Below, in pieces: positions 1-6,364 of a DNA stretch of 6,583 nt; within the stretch, counting starts at the first letter, position 1; each line of letters opens with the position of its first letter. The notes beneath the pieces are model-generated. The model was not told the DNA's origin. It made no database searches and saw nothing but the letters and a program-made list of their open reading frames with translations. The position numbers were made by a program, and so were the translations under genes. This DNA comes from Succinatimonas hippei (GTDB lineage Bacteria; Pseudomonadota; Gammaproteobacteria; Enterobacterales; Succinivibrionaceae), in the NCBI GenBank assembly GCA_004557545.1, contig SFGV01000081.1, forward strand, positions 1-6,583. Reading direction: 5' to 3'.

Positions 1-222
1 CAGGCACATGACGCGGTTACCGCCGTATTTGATGCCATCAAGAACTCACTTGCCGAAGGCGAGGATGTTACTTTAATTGGCTTTGGTACTTTCCTGGTCC
101 GCGAGCGCGCTGCCCGTACCGGCCGTAATCCTCGTACCAAAGAGACCGTTAAGATCCCTGCCTGCAAGGTCCCTGCTTTCAAGGCCGGTGCTCCTCTCAA
201 GGCTGCTGTGAACGGCAAATAA
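1..222 (+). CDS. hupB: HU family DNA-binding protein, HupB-like (5' truncated by window)
   Basis: This is the C-terminal 73 residues of a bacterial HU protein, the small dimeric nucleoid protein that bends DNA and supports replication, recombination and transcription control. The frame is open from the first base to a TAA stop. Visible hallmarks are GFGTF (residues 27-31 of the fragment), RAARTGRNP (36-44), which forms the DNA-binding arm with the intercalating proline at P44, and the conserved KVPAFKAG end (56-63). Aligned by eye to E. coli HU-beta, about 19 N-terminal residues are missing, so the whole protein would be about 92 residues, normal for the family. It ends in NGK, slightly longer than E. 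coli. The choice of hupB over hupA or ihf rests on the downstream ppiD, which is the E. coli neighbour of hupB. IHF is unlikely because the arm reads RTGRNP and the protein is HU-like throughout. Confidence 0.93.
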   Translation, partial: QAHDAVTAVFDAIKNSLAEGEDVTLIGFGTFLVRERAARTGRNPRTKETVKIPACKVPAFKAGAPLKAAVNGK

Positions 223-236
223 TTGTTGGTTCAACT

Positions 237-271
237 AAAAAAATCCCTCCTGTTTCGGAGGGATTTTTTTT
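237..271 (+). terminator. Intrinsic terminator after hupB
   Basis: A perfect 7-bp stem TCCCTCC (244-250) / GGAGGGA (257-263) closes a 6-nt loop TGTTTC and is followed by eight T (264-271). A run of seven A (237-243) before the stem pairs with the T tract, so the hairpin could extend and could also work on the opposite strand. It starts 15 nt after the HU stop codon. It separates hupB transcription from the genes downstream. Confidence 0.93.
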
Positions 272-544
272 GGTTCAATAAGGTTGGTGGAGTAAATTTA
301 ATCAAACGGCAGCGGTGACGATTTTAACCTCACCAATAAAGTGAACACATTGTTCCGTCAGCTCTTTCGTCATGGACAGACAAGCTGATAGCGTTCGTCA
401 GAAAATCCAAGTTCTAACAGTAGCTCTTCTGTTGAAAAAGAAATCAGAATGTCCTTCAAAAAATGGCAAGGAGGATCAATTTGATTTAAGGCGCTCAACA
501 AAAGAGCACTTTCATGTAGGACAAATCAGCGTCTTTTTGCGGCG

Positions 545-550
545 TATAAT
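545..550 (+). promoter_or_regulatory. Candidate -10 element upstream of the MFS-uspE unit
   Basis: TATAAT matches the sigma-70 -10 consensus exactly, 66 nt before the transporter start codon. The matching -35 region at 16-18 bp spacing (about 521-528) has no resemblance to TTGACA, and there is no upstream TG for an extended -10. If used, the promoter would therefore be weak or activator-dependent. Transcription would start near 557. Confidence 0.35.
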
Positions 551-575
551 CCTGCTTATCCTAAAAAATGCAATC

Positions 576-589
576 TTGATCACAATTAA
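576..589. promoter_or_regulatory. FNR/CRP-family-like operator
   Basis: TTGAT-CACA-ATTAA matches the FNR consensus TTGAT-N4-ATCAA at 9 of 10 specified positions; the only difference is T for C in the second half-site. It lies 27 nt before the transporter ATG and about 25 nt downstream of the TATAAT hexamer. If that hexamer is the promoter, the placement would suit repression rather than activation. The match is seen in the sequence; binding by an FNR-type regulator is inference. Confidence 0.35.
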
Positions 590-616
590 GATTTTAACTT
601 TCAGGTTAATCAGCAT

Positions 617-1903
617 ATGGTAGGAAATTACACAGCTAAACCAAAGCGGCTTTTTACCGTTAACTACATCCTGATCCTGATCACGAACTTTCTTATCTAC
701 TTTGTAGATTACGCGATGATGCTCTGGACCACGGCATGGGCCATAAGACACTTTAAGGCGGATGTCAGTGTCGCGGGTCTTGCCTCAGGACTTTTTATAG
801 TAGGTGCGTTGATTGCAAGGATCCCGATTGGCAGATTCATTGATTTCATAGGCAGACGCCGTACCTTTATCATAGGAGCGCTTGTTTATCTGGCCTCATC
901 TCCGCTATATCTTCTGTGCCCTAACGTCTGGATCCTTTGTGTTTTAAGACTTATACACGGTTTTGGATTTGGTACCGCCTCATCAGCATCATCAACCGTG
1001 GTCGCCGCGATAATTCCGCTCTCGCGTATGGGCACCGGAATAGGTTATTACACCTTAGGACTTACCTTTGCCTCGGCTATAGGCCCTTTTGTCGCGATAA
1101 ACCTTGACGCAAGGGGAAGCTATGAAGCGGTGGTCTGGATCTCAACCGCGATCGCCGCCATGATCCTTGTCATGAGCCTTTTAATCAAATGCCCTGAAAG
1201 ATCGATTCTGCAGTCAGAGCTAAAACAGCTAATGAGATTTAAGATAGGCGACTTTTTTGAGCGCAACGCGCTTCAGATCTCAACCATCGCCATGCTGGGC
1301 GGCATATGCTACTCATCGGTATTAAGCTACATCGCCGCTTATGCCGATTACCGTGGTGTCAGCGGCATAGGAGCAACCGGGTTCTTCATATTCTTCGCGG
1401 CGATGACGGTCTTGAGCCGTCCTTTCGCCGGATGGCTCATCGACCATTGCGGCGGGAATGTGACCATCATTCCGGCGATTTTGTGCGAGGCCTGCTCAAT
1501 GCTGGTAATGGCGTTCGCGAAAACTGACGCGATGTTCCTTATAGGCGCTGTGCTCTTAGGCTACGGCTACGGAACCATTACCGCGGGCTGTCACACTCTG
1601 GCGGTTCATGTATCGCCGTTGCACCGCATCGGGGTAGGTACTTCTACTTATTTTGTGTTCCTCGATGTAGGTGTGGGCGTAGGACCTTATTTCCTCGGAC
1701 TATTCGTAAAGTCCTTTGGTTTTGAGTCCATCTATCTCATATCCTTTGTCATCGCCATCACCGCGGCTTTATTCTTCTACACGTACATGTTCAGAGCGCG
1801 CCTTTTCACCCGTGAACGAATGGACAGAACCGCCAAGGCAAAAATGCTCAGACAAAAACGCCGTAACCGTGACGCGAATGGTCTGGTATCATCAAACAGC
1901 TGA
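617..1903 (+). CDS. Major facilitator superfamily (MFS) transporter, 12 TM
   Basis: This 428-residue inner-membrane carrier has the usual MFS length and about twelve hydrophobic segments in two halves, roughly residues 14-190 and 219-393, joined by a charged cytoplasmic loop around 192-218. The family signature motif A is clear between TM2 and TM3 as GRFIDFIGRRR (72-82), and its degenerate copy in the second half is RPFAGWLIDHCGG (268-280). The C-terminal tail from about 395 is very basic and probably cytoplasmic. Members exchange small molecules or drugs for protons. The substrate cannot be read from the sequence; an efflux role of the AraJ/YfcJ/YhhS kind is a guess. ATG 617 is the only in-frame start before an upstream stop at 587-589; its ribosome site (AGG near 603) is weak. 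uspE follows after 27 nt, so the two are probably co-transcribed. I see no frameshift or missing segment. Confidence 0.88.
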   Translation: MVGNYTAKPKRLFTVNYILILITNFLIYFVDYAMMLWTTAWAIRHFKADVSVAGLASGLFIVGALIARIPIGRFIDFIGRRRTFIIGALVYLASSPLYLLCPNVWILCVLRLIHGFGFGTASSASSTVVAAIIPLSRMGTGIGYYTLGLTFASAIGPFVAINLDARGSYEAVVWISTAIAAMILVMSLLIKCPERSILQSELKQLMRFKIGDFFERNALQISTIAMLGGICYSSVLSYIAAYADYRGVSGIGATGFFIFFAAMTVLSRPFAGWLIDHCGGNVTIIPAILCEACSMLVMAFAKTDAMFLIGAVLLGYGYGTITAGCHTLAVHVSPLHRIGVGTSTYFVFLDVGVGVGPYFLGLFVKSFGFESIYLISFVIAITAALFFYTYMFRARLFTRERMDRTAKAKMLRQKRRNRDANGLVSSNS

Positions 1904-1918
1904 CAGTAGGGTGTCATC

Positions 1919-1923
1919 AGGAG
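1919..1923 (+). promoter_or_regulatory. Ribosome binding site of uspE
   Basis: AGGAG lies 7 nt before ATG 1931 in the 27-nt gap after the transporter stop. It fixes the start of uspE and is the clearest Shine-Dalgarno sequence next to a real gene in this window. Confidence 0.8.
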
Positions 1924-1930
1924 TAATTTT

Positions 1931-2851
1931 ATGAGCCTTTTTGAAAAGATTGCCTGTCTTGCTGATCCTTATGACGCGGATCATTCCTCATTGAACATGG
2001 CTATGGAGTTCTGGAAAGGCAATTCAAAAAAGGCAGGAGGACTTAGCGTATTTAGCGCAAATCCAAAAGCTTCAGTCCCGTCATCAGACAATCCTGAAAT
2101 AACGGACTCTCACACAAGGACTGATGAAAACTGGCTTTCTAAATGGCTTGTAAATGAGGTATCTGACAACACGGTCTTAGGCAAGGTGTTAGAGAGCGGT
2201 GAACCAGGCCGCGAGCTGGTTGCTTTTGAGCATCAGCTTAAGACTACCATGCTCGTAGAGTCAGGTGGTAAAAGAGCGCCAGATGGCAGCAAGTTCCTGT
2301 CTGATTTCAAACTCAACATGCTGCGTTTTTCACCAGCCCCCGTGTATCTTGTGCAGGAGAATGCCGCCAGACAAGGCAGATGCGTGATCCTCGCGATGAA
2401 TGTAGCCTCAGAGGATGACCGCTTTATGCGTGACATGCACAAGTACATGATGCGCCGCGCCATGGAACTTGCCAGTTTTTACAACTCAGAGGTGCATCTT
2501 GTGAACGCGGTGCGCCCGGTTACCGGAACTTACCCAGGGTACATGGCGGCTCTGTCACCTGATCTTATAGGTCAGGCGGTCATAACCGAATGCCGTAAAA
2601 ACCTGCTGGATTTTGCCTCCCACTACGATCTCCCGCAATCGCGCTGTCATGTATTAGACGGAACTCCAGAGGAAATGATCCCCGAACTGTGTCAGACGCT
2701 CACCCCTTCTGTGCTTGTTATGGCCAGCTCAGGGCGTTCAGGCATCGCCGGATCCATAATCGGCAATGTGCCTGAGAGCATAATGCGCAGGGTAGACTGC
2801 GATCTGCTGGTCATCCCCTCCAAGTGCCTCAAATATCAGACAATGGACTGA
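1931..2851 (+). CDS. uspE: Universal stress protein UspE-like (tandem Usp domains)
   Basis: This 306-residue cytoplasmic protein has two Usp-fold halves like E. coli UspE (about 316 residues), which is linked to stress resistance, motility and adhesion. The second half (about 150-300) is well conserved: CVILAMNVASED at 151-162, EVHLVNA in the middle, a GTPEEMIPEL stretch, and the nucleotide-loop region GRSGIAGSIIGN (268-279) followed by CDLLVIPSK. This resembles UspE GRTGISAAFLGN rather than single-domain UspA. The first half is diverged, with a polar, probably flexible stretch about 33-70, but it ends in the expected PAPVYLVQE strand near 135-143. The classical G-x2-G-x9-G-S/T loop appears here as A265-x2-G268-x9-G278-N279, so ATP binding may be altered. 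The gene has a strong AGGAG ribosome site and follows the transporter in an apparent operon. In E. coli uspE adjoins fnr; no fnr is visible here. Confidence 0.85.
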   Translation: MSLFEKIACLADPYDADHSSLNMAMEFWKGNSKKAGGLSVFSANPKASVPSSDNPEITDSHTRTDENWLSKWLVNEVSDNTVLGKVLESGEPGRELVAFEHQLKTTMLVESGGKRAPDGSKFLSDFKLNMLRFSPAPVYLVQENAARQGRCVILAMNVASEDDRFMRDMHKYMMRRAMELASFYNSEVHLVNAVRPVTGTYPGYMAALSPDLIGQAVITECRKNLLDFASHYDLPQSRCHVLDGTPEEMIPELCQTLTPSVLVMASSGRSGIAGSIIGNVPESIMRRVDCDLLVIPSKCLKYQTMD

Positions 2852-2999
2852 ATTTTTTTTAGATCCTCCCATCACAGCGGTCTGCTATTTTCGTGCTTGC
2901 GCCGCTGAGATGTTAAAATACCCCATGTTTTAAGGCGTCCTTACTTTTTATGACGCGATTTCACCATGCGGCTTAAGACCGCTTTGGAATGGTACAACT
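2852..2999. other. uspE-ppiD intergenic region
   Basis: A run of eight T starts just after the uspE stop (2853-2860), but no GC-rich hairpin precedes it, so intrinsic termination here is not supported. The inverted repeat CAGCGG (2875-2880) / CCGCTG (2902-2907), with a 21-nt spacer, lies just before a candidate extended -10. GCGG-N7-CCGC near 2968-2982 is a smaller inverted repeat just before the ppiD start. Either repeat could be an operator or leader hairpin; neither matches a regulator site I can name. Confidence 0.4.
2911..2919 (+). promoter_or_regulatory. Candidate extended -10 promoter for ppiD
   Basis: TG-T-TAAAAT fits an extended -10 (TGnTATAAT) with one mismatch in the hexamer. The -35 region 16-18 bp upstream (around 2890-2896) is poor, which extended -10 promoters tolerate. 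Transcription would start near 2926, giving a leader of about 75 nt before ppiD. No other -10 in the gap looks better. Confidence 0.35.
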
Positions 3000-4922
3000 A
3001 TGCTAAGCGATACTCTGCGCGAAGGAGCGCACGGCAGGATCTTCAAGGTCCTGTTCTGGATCATCATCCTGTCATTTATTTTCGCGGGCGTGGGCAATTA
3101 TCTGATCCCGCGTCTCAATACCGATCCTGTAAAGGTAGGTGATTTCAAGATCACCTCATCACAGTGGACGGATCAGTATAACCGCCAGACCCAGCAGATC
3201 ATGCGCACTTACGGTCCCAAGGCCTCAGAGATGCTCGAGGATAAGGATCAGGTAAAGCGTCTGCATATGCAGGTGCTCGAGCAGATGATCGATACCGTGG
3301 CTCTGAATGCCTCAACCTGGGATACCGGGATCCGCATTGGTGACGAGCAGATCAAAGATGAGATCAGAAAGACTCCCGCCTTCCAGAAAAACGGCAAGTT
3401 TGACAACGATCTTTTCTTAGCCTCGGTGCACAACATCGGCGCCTCCCCGGAGTCCTTTGCCGAGCAGCTGCGCGTAAGCCTGCTCTCTGAGAGCGTAAGC
3501 GATCCTACTGTTGAGCTTTCAGCTCAGGTAATGCCATTTGAGTCTGAGATGTTAGGAAAGCTCTTCGCGCAAACCCGCAAGGCTGATATCTACTCACTCG
3601 ATCCCACAGCGCTCAAGGACAGCGTTAAGGTATCTGATGATGAGGCAAAGGCTTATTACGATGCCCATCATAACGAGTTTATGGATCCTGCCAATGTACG
3701 CTTTACTTATGTTGTGCTCTCCGTTGATGGCATAAGCAAGAACACCACCATAAGCGACAAGCAGGCTGAAGACTACTACAACATGCATCAGGACGAATTC
3801 CTGATCCCGCAGTCACGCGAGGTTTCGCATATCCTCATTAAGAACGGCGATGGCAGCAAGGATAAAGTCGCCAAGGTCGAGCAGGCCTTGAAGGATGGCA
3901 AGGCCTTTGCCGATGTCGCCAAAGAGTATTCAGACGATCCCAATACCGCGCAGCAGGGCGGTTCCATGGGAACAGTTACTCAGGGCAAGCTTGCCGCAAA
4001 TCTTGATGACGCGCTCTTCAAGCTTGCTAAACCCGGTGACGTAACTCCCGCGATTGTCGATGAATACGGCACTCATTTCTTAAGACTTGATGGCATAACT
4101 CAGGCGCATACCCCGGCCTTTGCCGATGTTAAGGAAAAGGCCCGCAAGGCCGCGCTCAATGAGACTGCCCGCAAGGCTTATGACGAGAAGCTCTCACAGC
4201 TTTCAGATGTCTCATTTGAAAACCCTGACAGTCTTGACGCCACCGCCAAGGCTCTCGGACTTGAGATCAAGGATTCAGGCGTACTGCGTTATGGTGATAC
4301 CACTGCTCAGTGGCCGCTTAACACCGAGGAGATGCAAAAGGCTGCTTTTAAGGAAGAAAACCGCACCTCTAACGTGAACTCTCCTGCAATTTCCCTGGGT
4401 GACAGCGCCGCGGCTGTTATCAACGTCAACGCGTACAACAGCGCCAGGCTTCTGCCTTTTGACAAGGTAAAGGAGCAGGCTCTGAAGTCAGCATACAACC
4501 AGAAGGCTTCCAAAGAGGCTGAAAGGATCCTCTCTGATTACGCCAAAGCGCTGGACTCTGACTCAAATGCCAAGGCTCCGCAGTTTGTCTCCGTAAAGAA
4601 CGATGTTGAGTTAACCCGCGGCGCCAGGGATCTTGACCCTGAATTTACCGCAAGGATCTTCGCAATGCCGGACAATCCCGGAAAAGCGAGCATTATCGCT
4701 AAAAACGGTGATTTGGAAAGTCTCGCGATCTTGAAGTCAGTGGGCGAGGGTAAGGATGAGCAGCTTAAGGCTTACACTTCGTTTATCGCCTCCCAGTTCC
4801 AGCAATACTCTGCCTCCCGCGCTCAGGAGATGCTGTATAAGGGCGCTCGTGAGCTTCAGAAGATCGATTACAACGATGACGCCATCAACATGGTCATAAA
4901 GCAGGATTCTGGCGATAAGTGA
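3000..4922 (+). CDS. ppiD: Periplasmic chaperone PpiD (SurA-N-like plus parvulin domain)
   Basis: This 640-residue protein matches PpiD in length (E. coli about 623) and layout. It has a short cytoplasmic N-terminus, one membrane anchor at about residues 16-36 (VLFWIIILSFIFAGVGNYLI region), a SurA-N-like chaperone region with TPAFQKNGKFDN near 122-133, a parvulin domain at about 270-368, and a long periplasmic C-terminal region. PpiD works at the Sec translocon exit, helping newly exported outer-membrane and periplasmic proteins fold. The parvulin core keeps SHILIK (H277), the AKEYSDDP and GGSMG stretches, and YGTHFLRL (H359). Both histidines are absent from E. coli PpiD, whose parvulin domain is regarded as inactive. 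ATG 3000 is chosen because the anchor begins right after it as in homologues; the ribosome site (GGA near 2986) is weak. A hairpin terminator follows, so ppiD is probably monocistronic. Confidence 0.95.
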   Translation: MLSDTLREGAHGRIFKVLFWIIILSFIFAGVGNYLIPRLNTDPVKVGDFKITSSQWTDQYNRQTQQIMRTYGPKASEMLEDKDQVKRLHMQVLEQMIDTVALNASTWDTGIRIGDEQIKDEIRKTPAFQKNGKFDNDLFLASVHNIGASPESFAEQLRVSLLSESVSDPTVELSAQVMPFESEMLGKLFAQTRKADIYSLDPTALKDSVKVSDDEAKAYYDAHHNEFMDPANVRFTYVVLSVDGISKNTTISDKQAEDYYNMHQDEFLIPQSREVSHILIKNGDGSKDKVAKVEQALKDGKAFADVAKEYSDDPNTAQQGGSMGTVTQGKLAANLDDALFKLAKPGDVTPAIVDEYGTHFLRLDGITQAHTPAFADVKEKARKAALNETARKAYDEKLSQLSDVSFENPDSLDATAKALGLEIKDSGVLRYGDTTAQWPLNTEEMQKAAFKEENRTSNVNSPAISLGDSAAAVINVNAYNSARLLPFDKVKEQALKSAYNQKASKEAERILSDYAKALDSDSNAKAPQFVSVKNDVELTRGARDLDPEFTARIFAMPDNPGKASIIAKNGDLESLAILKSVGEGKDEQLKAYTSFIASQFQQYSASRAQEMLYKGARELQKIDYNDDAINMVIKQDSGDK

Positions 4923-4942
4923 TCCTGTCCTGACGATAGACA

Positions 4943-4970
4943 AAGCCCGGCTTATGCCGGGCTTAATTGA
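4943..4970 (+). terminator. Hairpin terminator after ppiD
   Basis: A perfect 9-bp G+C-rich stem AAGCCCGGC (4943-4951) / GCCGGGCTT (4956-4964) closes a TTAT tetraloop, 20 nt after the ppiD stop. The tail is AATTGACT, a poor U tract, so termination here may be partial. A second hairpin follows downstream. Confidence 0.75.
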
Positions 4971-5006
4971 CTGTACATAACCAGAACTAAAAAAGACTAA
5001 CAGTTC

Positions 5007-5033
5007 TTGCTGTTTTTTACAGCAATGTTTTTT
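5007..5033 (+). terminator. Second terminator-like hairpin
   Basis: TTGCTGT (5007-5013) and ACAGCAA (5019-5025) form a perfect 7-bp stem with a TTTTT loop, followed by TG and six T. The stem is A+T-richer than the first hairpin but its T tract is better. Together the two hairpins probably isolate ppiD from the ATPase gene downstream. Confidence 0.6.
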
Positions 5034-5134
5034 GTAAAACAATAAAGTAAAACGCGTAAAATTGAGTTAATATCTCTGTTGTTAACAGATAAGTCTTGTT
5101 TCTGTAGAAAAGTTACATTTTTAAAGCTTAATTT
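5034..5134 (+). promoter_or_regulatory. A+T-rich promoter region of the rloA-like gene with inverted repeat
   Basis: About 100 A+T-rich bases precede the ATPase gene. Possible sigma-70 pieces are TAAAAT (5057-5062) with TTGTAA 19 bp upstream (5032-5037), and TTGAGT (5062-5067) with no good -10 at the right spacing; neither pair is convincing. TCTGTT (5075-5080) / AACAGA (5084-5089) is a perfect 6-bp inverted repeat around GTT, placed where an operator or leader hairpin could act. No clear Shine-Dalgarno sequence is seen before ATG 5135. Confidence 0.4.
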
Positions 5135-6364
5135 ATGCTTATACAATTTTCAGTCTCTAATTATCTTTCCTTTAAGGACCCTGTTACCTTATCAAATGTA
5201 GCGTCCTCATTGAAAGATAACGATCTTATTGACAAAGAAGTTATCTTTCCTGTTGAAGGGACAGAATTAAGATTAATGAGTAGCGCGGCTGTATTCGGAG
5301 CCAATGCTTCAGGCAAATCAAATCTCATCAAGGCTCTCAGTTTATTTAAGGAATTCATTATCAATTCTTTTAAAGCCCGTCAGGCTGGTGAAAAGATACC
5401 CTTAGAAAGCTTTAGGCTTAACAGAGAATCCTCAAAAGACCCAAGTGGTTTTGAAATCAGTATCATTGTGGATGGCTTCATATATCGTTATGGATTCGAG
5501 GCCAATGAAAAAAACGTTGAAACAGAATGGCTTTACAAGAAGGCTTGCAAGAAGAGAGCAAAGGAAGTAGAGCTTTACTATAGGTCTGAAGGCAAAACAT
5601 CCGTTCACCCAAAGTACAGCCAGGCCATTGAGATCATTAACAGAAAAATGGTCAGAGACAACGCTCTTTTGCTTTCTACTCTTGCCCAGTTCAATGATTC
5701 TACTGCTGTCAAAATAATTAAGTGGCTCAATGAGTCTGATGTCATATTCTGTTCAGATGAAGAAAAGGCCTGGAAAAACGCAGTAAATCATTTAGACGAT
5801 CCAAATATACGTCAACGTATTGTTGAGTTCTCAAAATTCGCTGACCTCGGGATCAGCAACATTGAGAAAATAAATGACCATTTGGTAAGTTCTCATCATG
5901 CCTTTGACGATGAGGGCAATCCAGATGGTGATGTGAGTTTCTCTTTTGACGATCACGAGTCAGAAGGCACGTTGAAATATTTTTCTTTGGCTTATCCGAT
6001 CCTTGAAGCTCTTGATCATGGAAACAGAGTAATCATTGATGAGCTAGACTCAAAACTGCATCCATTGTTAACTGAGCACATTATTGCCTTGTTCAACTCC
6101 ACTGAGACGAATCCGCGCCACGCTCAGCTGATCTTTACCACCCATGACACGAATCTTTTAACCTCGAGGATATTTCGCCGCGATCAGGTATGGTTTACTC
6201 AAAAAAATAAATGTGGAGCAACTGAACTGTATTCTCTTTCTGACTATAAGGTTCGCTGCAGTTCACCTTTTGAGCGAGATTACCTGTCAGGAAAATACGG
6301 CGCGGTCCCAGTTATTGGAAACATCAACCACATAATAAAGATTGGAAATGAGTCAGAAAATTAA
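5135..6364 (+). CDS. rloA: RloA-like AAA/ABC-type ATPase (AAA_15/AAA_21), candidate defence sensor
   Basis: This 409-residue SMC/ABC-like ATPase opens with the typical MLIQFSVSNYLSFKD strand. Walker A is GANASGKS (55-62). An ABC-signature-like ESEGTLKYFSL begins at E275, Walker B is VIIDELDSKLHP with D302/E303 (E303 the likely catalytic base) and a D-loop at D305, and the switch histidine is in TTHDTNLL (H337). A coiled, helical insertion lies between about 85 and 270. The end reads SGKYGAVPVIG, a tail typical of RloA-type proteins. All nucleotide-binding motifs look intact, so it should be active. The next gene overlaps it by 17 nt and encodes an RloB-like protein, the usual partner. RloA/RloB were first named from genes within Campylobacter type I restriction loci, and similar ATPase-nuclease pairs form abortive-infection systems. 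The gene looks A+T-richer than ppiD, which suggests acquisition. The family is clear; the defence role is inferred. Confidence 0.85.
   Translation: MLIQFSVSNYLSFKDPVTLSNVASSLKDNDLIDKEVIFPVEGTELRLMSSAAVFGANASGKSNLIKALSLFKEFIINSFKARQAGEKIPLESFRLNRESSKDPSGFEISIIVDGFIYRYGFEANEKNVETEWLYKKACKKRAKEVELYYRSEGKTSVHPKYSQAIEIINRKMVRDNALLLSTLAQFNDSTAVKIIKWLNESDVIFCSDEEKAWKNAVNHLDDPNIRQRIVEFSKFADLGISNIEKINDHLVSSHHAFDDEGNPDGDVSFSFDDHESEGTLKYFSLAYPILEALDHGNRVIIDELDSKLHPLLTEHIIALFNSTETNPRHAQLIFTTHDTNLLTSRIFRRDQVWFTQKNKCGATELYSLSDYKVRCSSPFERDYLSGKYGAVPVIGNINHIIKIGNESEN

Larger units (their letters stand above)
272..616. other. Long intergenic leader with no supported gene
   Basis: These 345 bases lie between the hupB terminator and the transporter gene and hold no convincing protein gene or structured RNA that I recognise. 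Open frames here are short, and none has a proper ribosome site with recognisable protein content. Notable items are a perfect AAGGAGG at 468-474 followed by only a two-codon TTG-ATT-TAA frame, an inverted repeat ATCAA-T-TTGAT at 475-485, a consensus -10 hexamer TATAAT at 545-550, and an FNR-like box at 576-589. The stretch is A+T-rich compared with the flanking genes, in keeping with a regulatory leader or the remains of a decayed gene. Confidence 0.6.

Noticed and set aside
370..525. Minus-strand open frame of about 51 codons (ending ...GFSDERYQLVCP) with protein-like composition
   Set aside because: It has no ATG or GTG start, no ribosome site and no family I can recognise. It might be a decayed fragment, but the length is within chance.
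576..589. CRP site reading of the box at 576-589
   Set aside because: CRP needs TGTGA-N6-TCACA. Only one half (TCACA) is present, while the FNR pattern matches on both sides.
372..623. 83-codon open frame on + strand with ATG 372
   Set aside because: It has no ribosome site, its composition is odd (Ile/Leu/Lys low-complexity end), it overlaps the promoter elements and the transporter start, and it resembles no known family. Treated as chance.
512..751. Minus-strand 79-codon open frame
   Set aside because: It overlaps the well-supported transporter start on the other strand and the promoter region; it is a shadow frame.
2853..2860. Eight-T run after uspE as an intrinsic terminator
   Set aside because: No stable G+C-rich hairpin lies directly before it.
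4737..5042. Minus-strand 101-codon open frame across the ppiD end and terminators
   Set aside because: It is antisense to conserved ppiD codons and runs through two hairpins; no recognisable domain.
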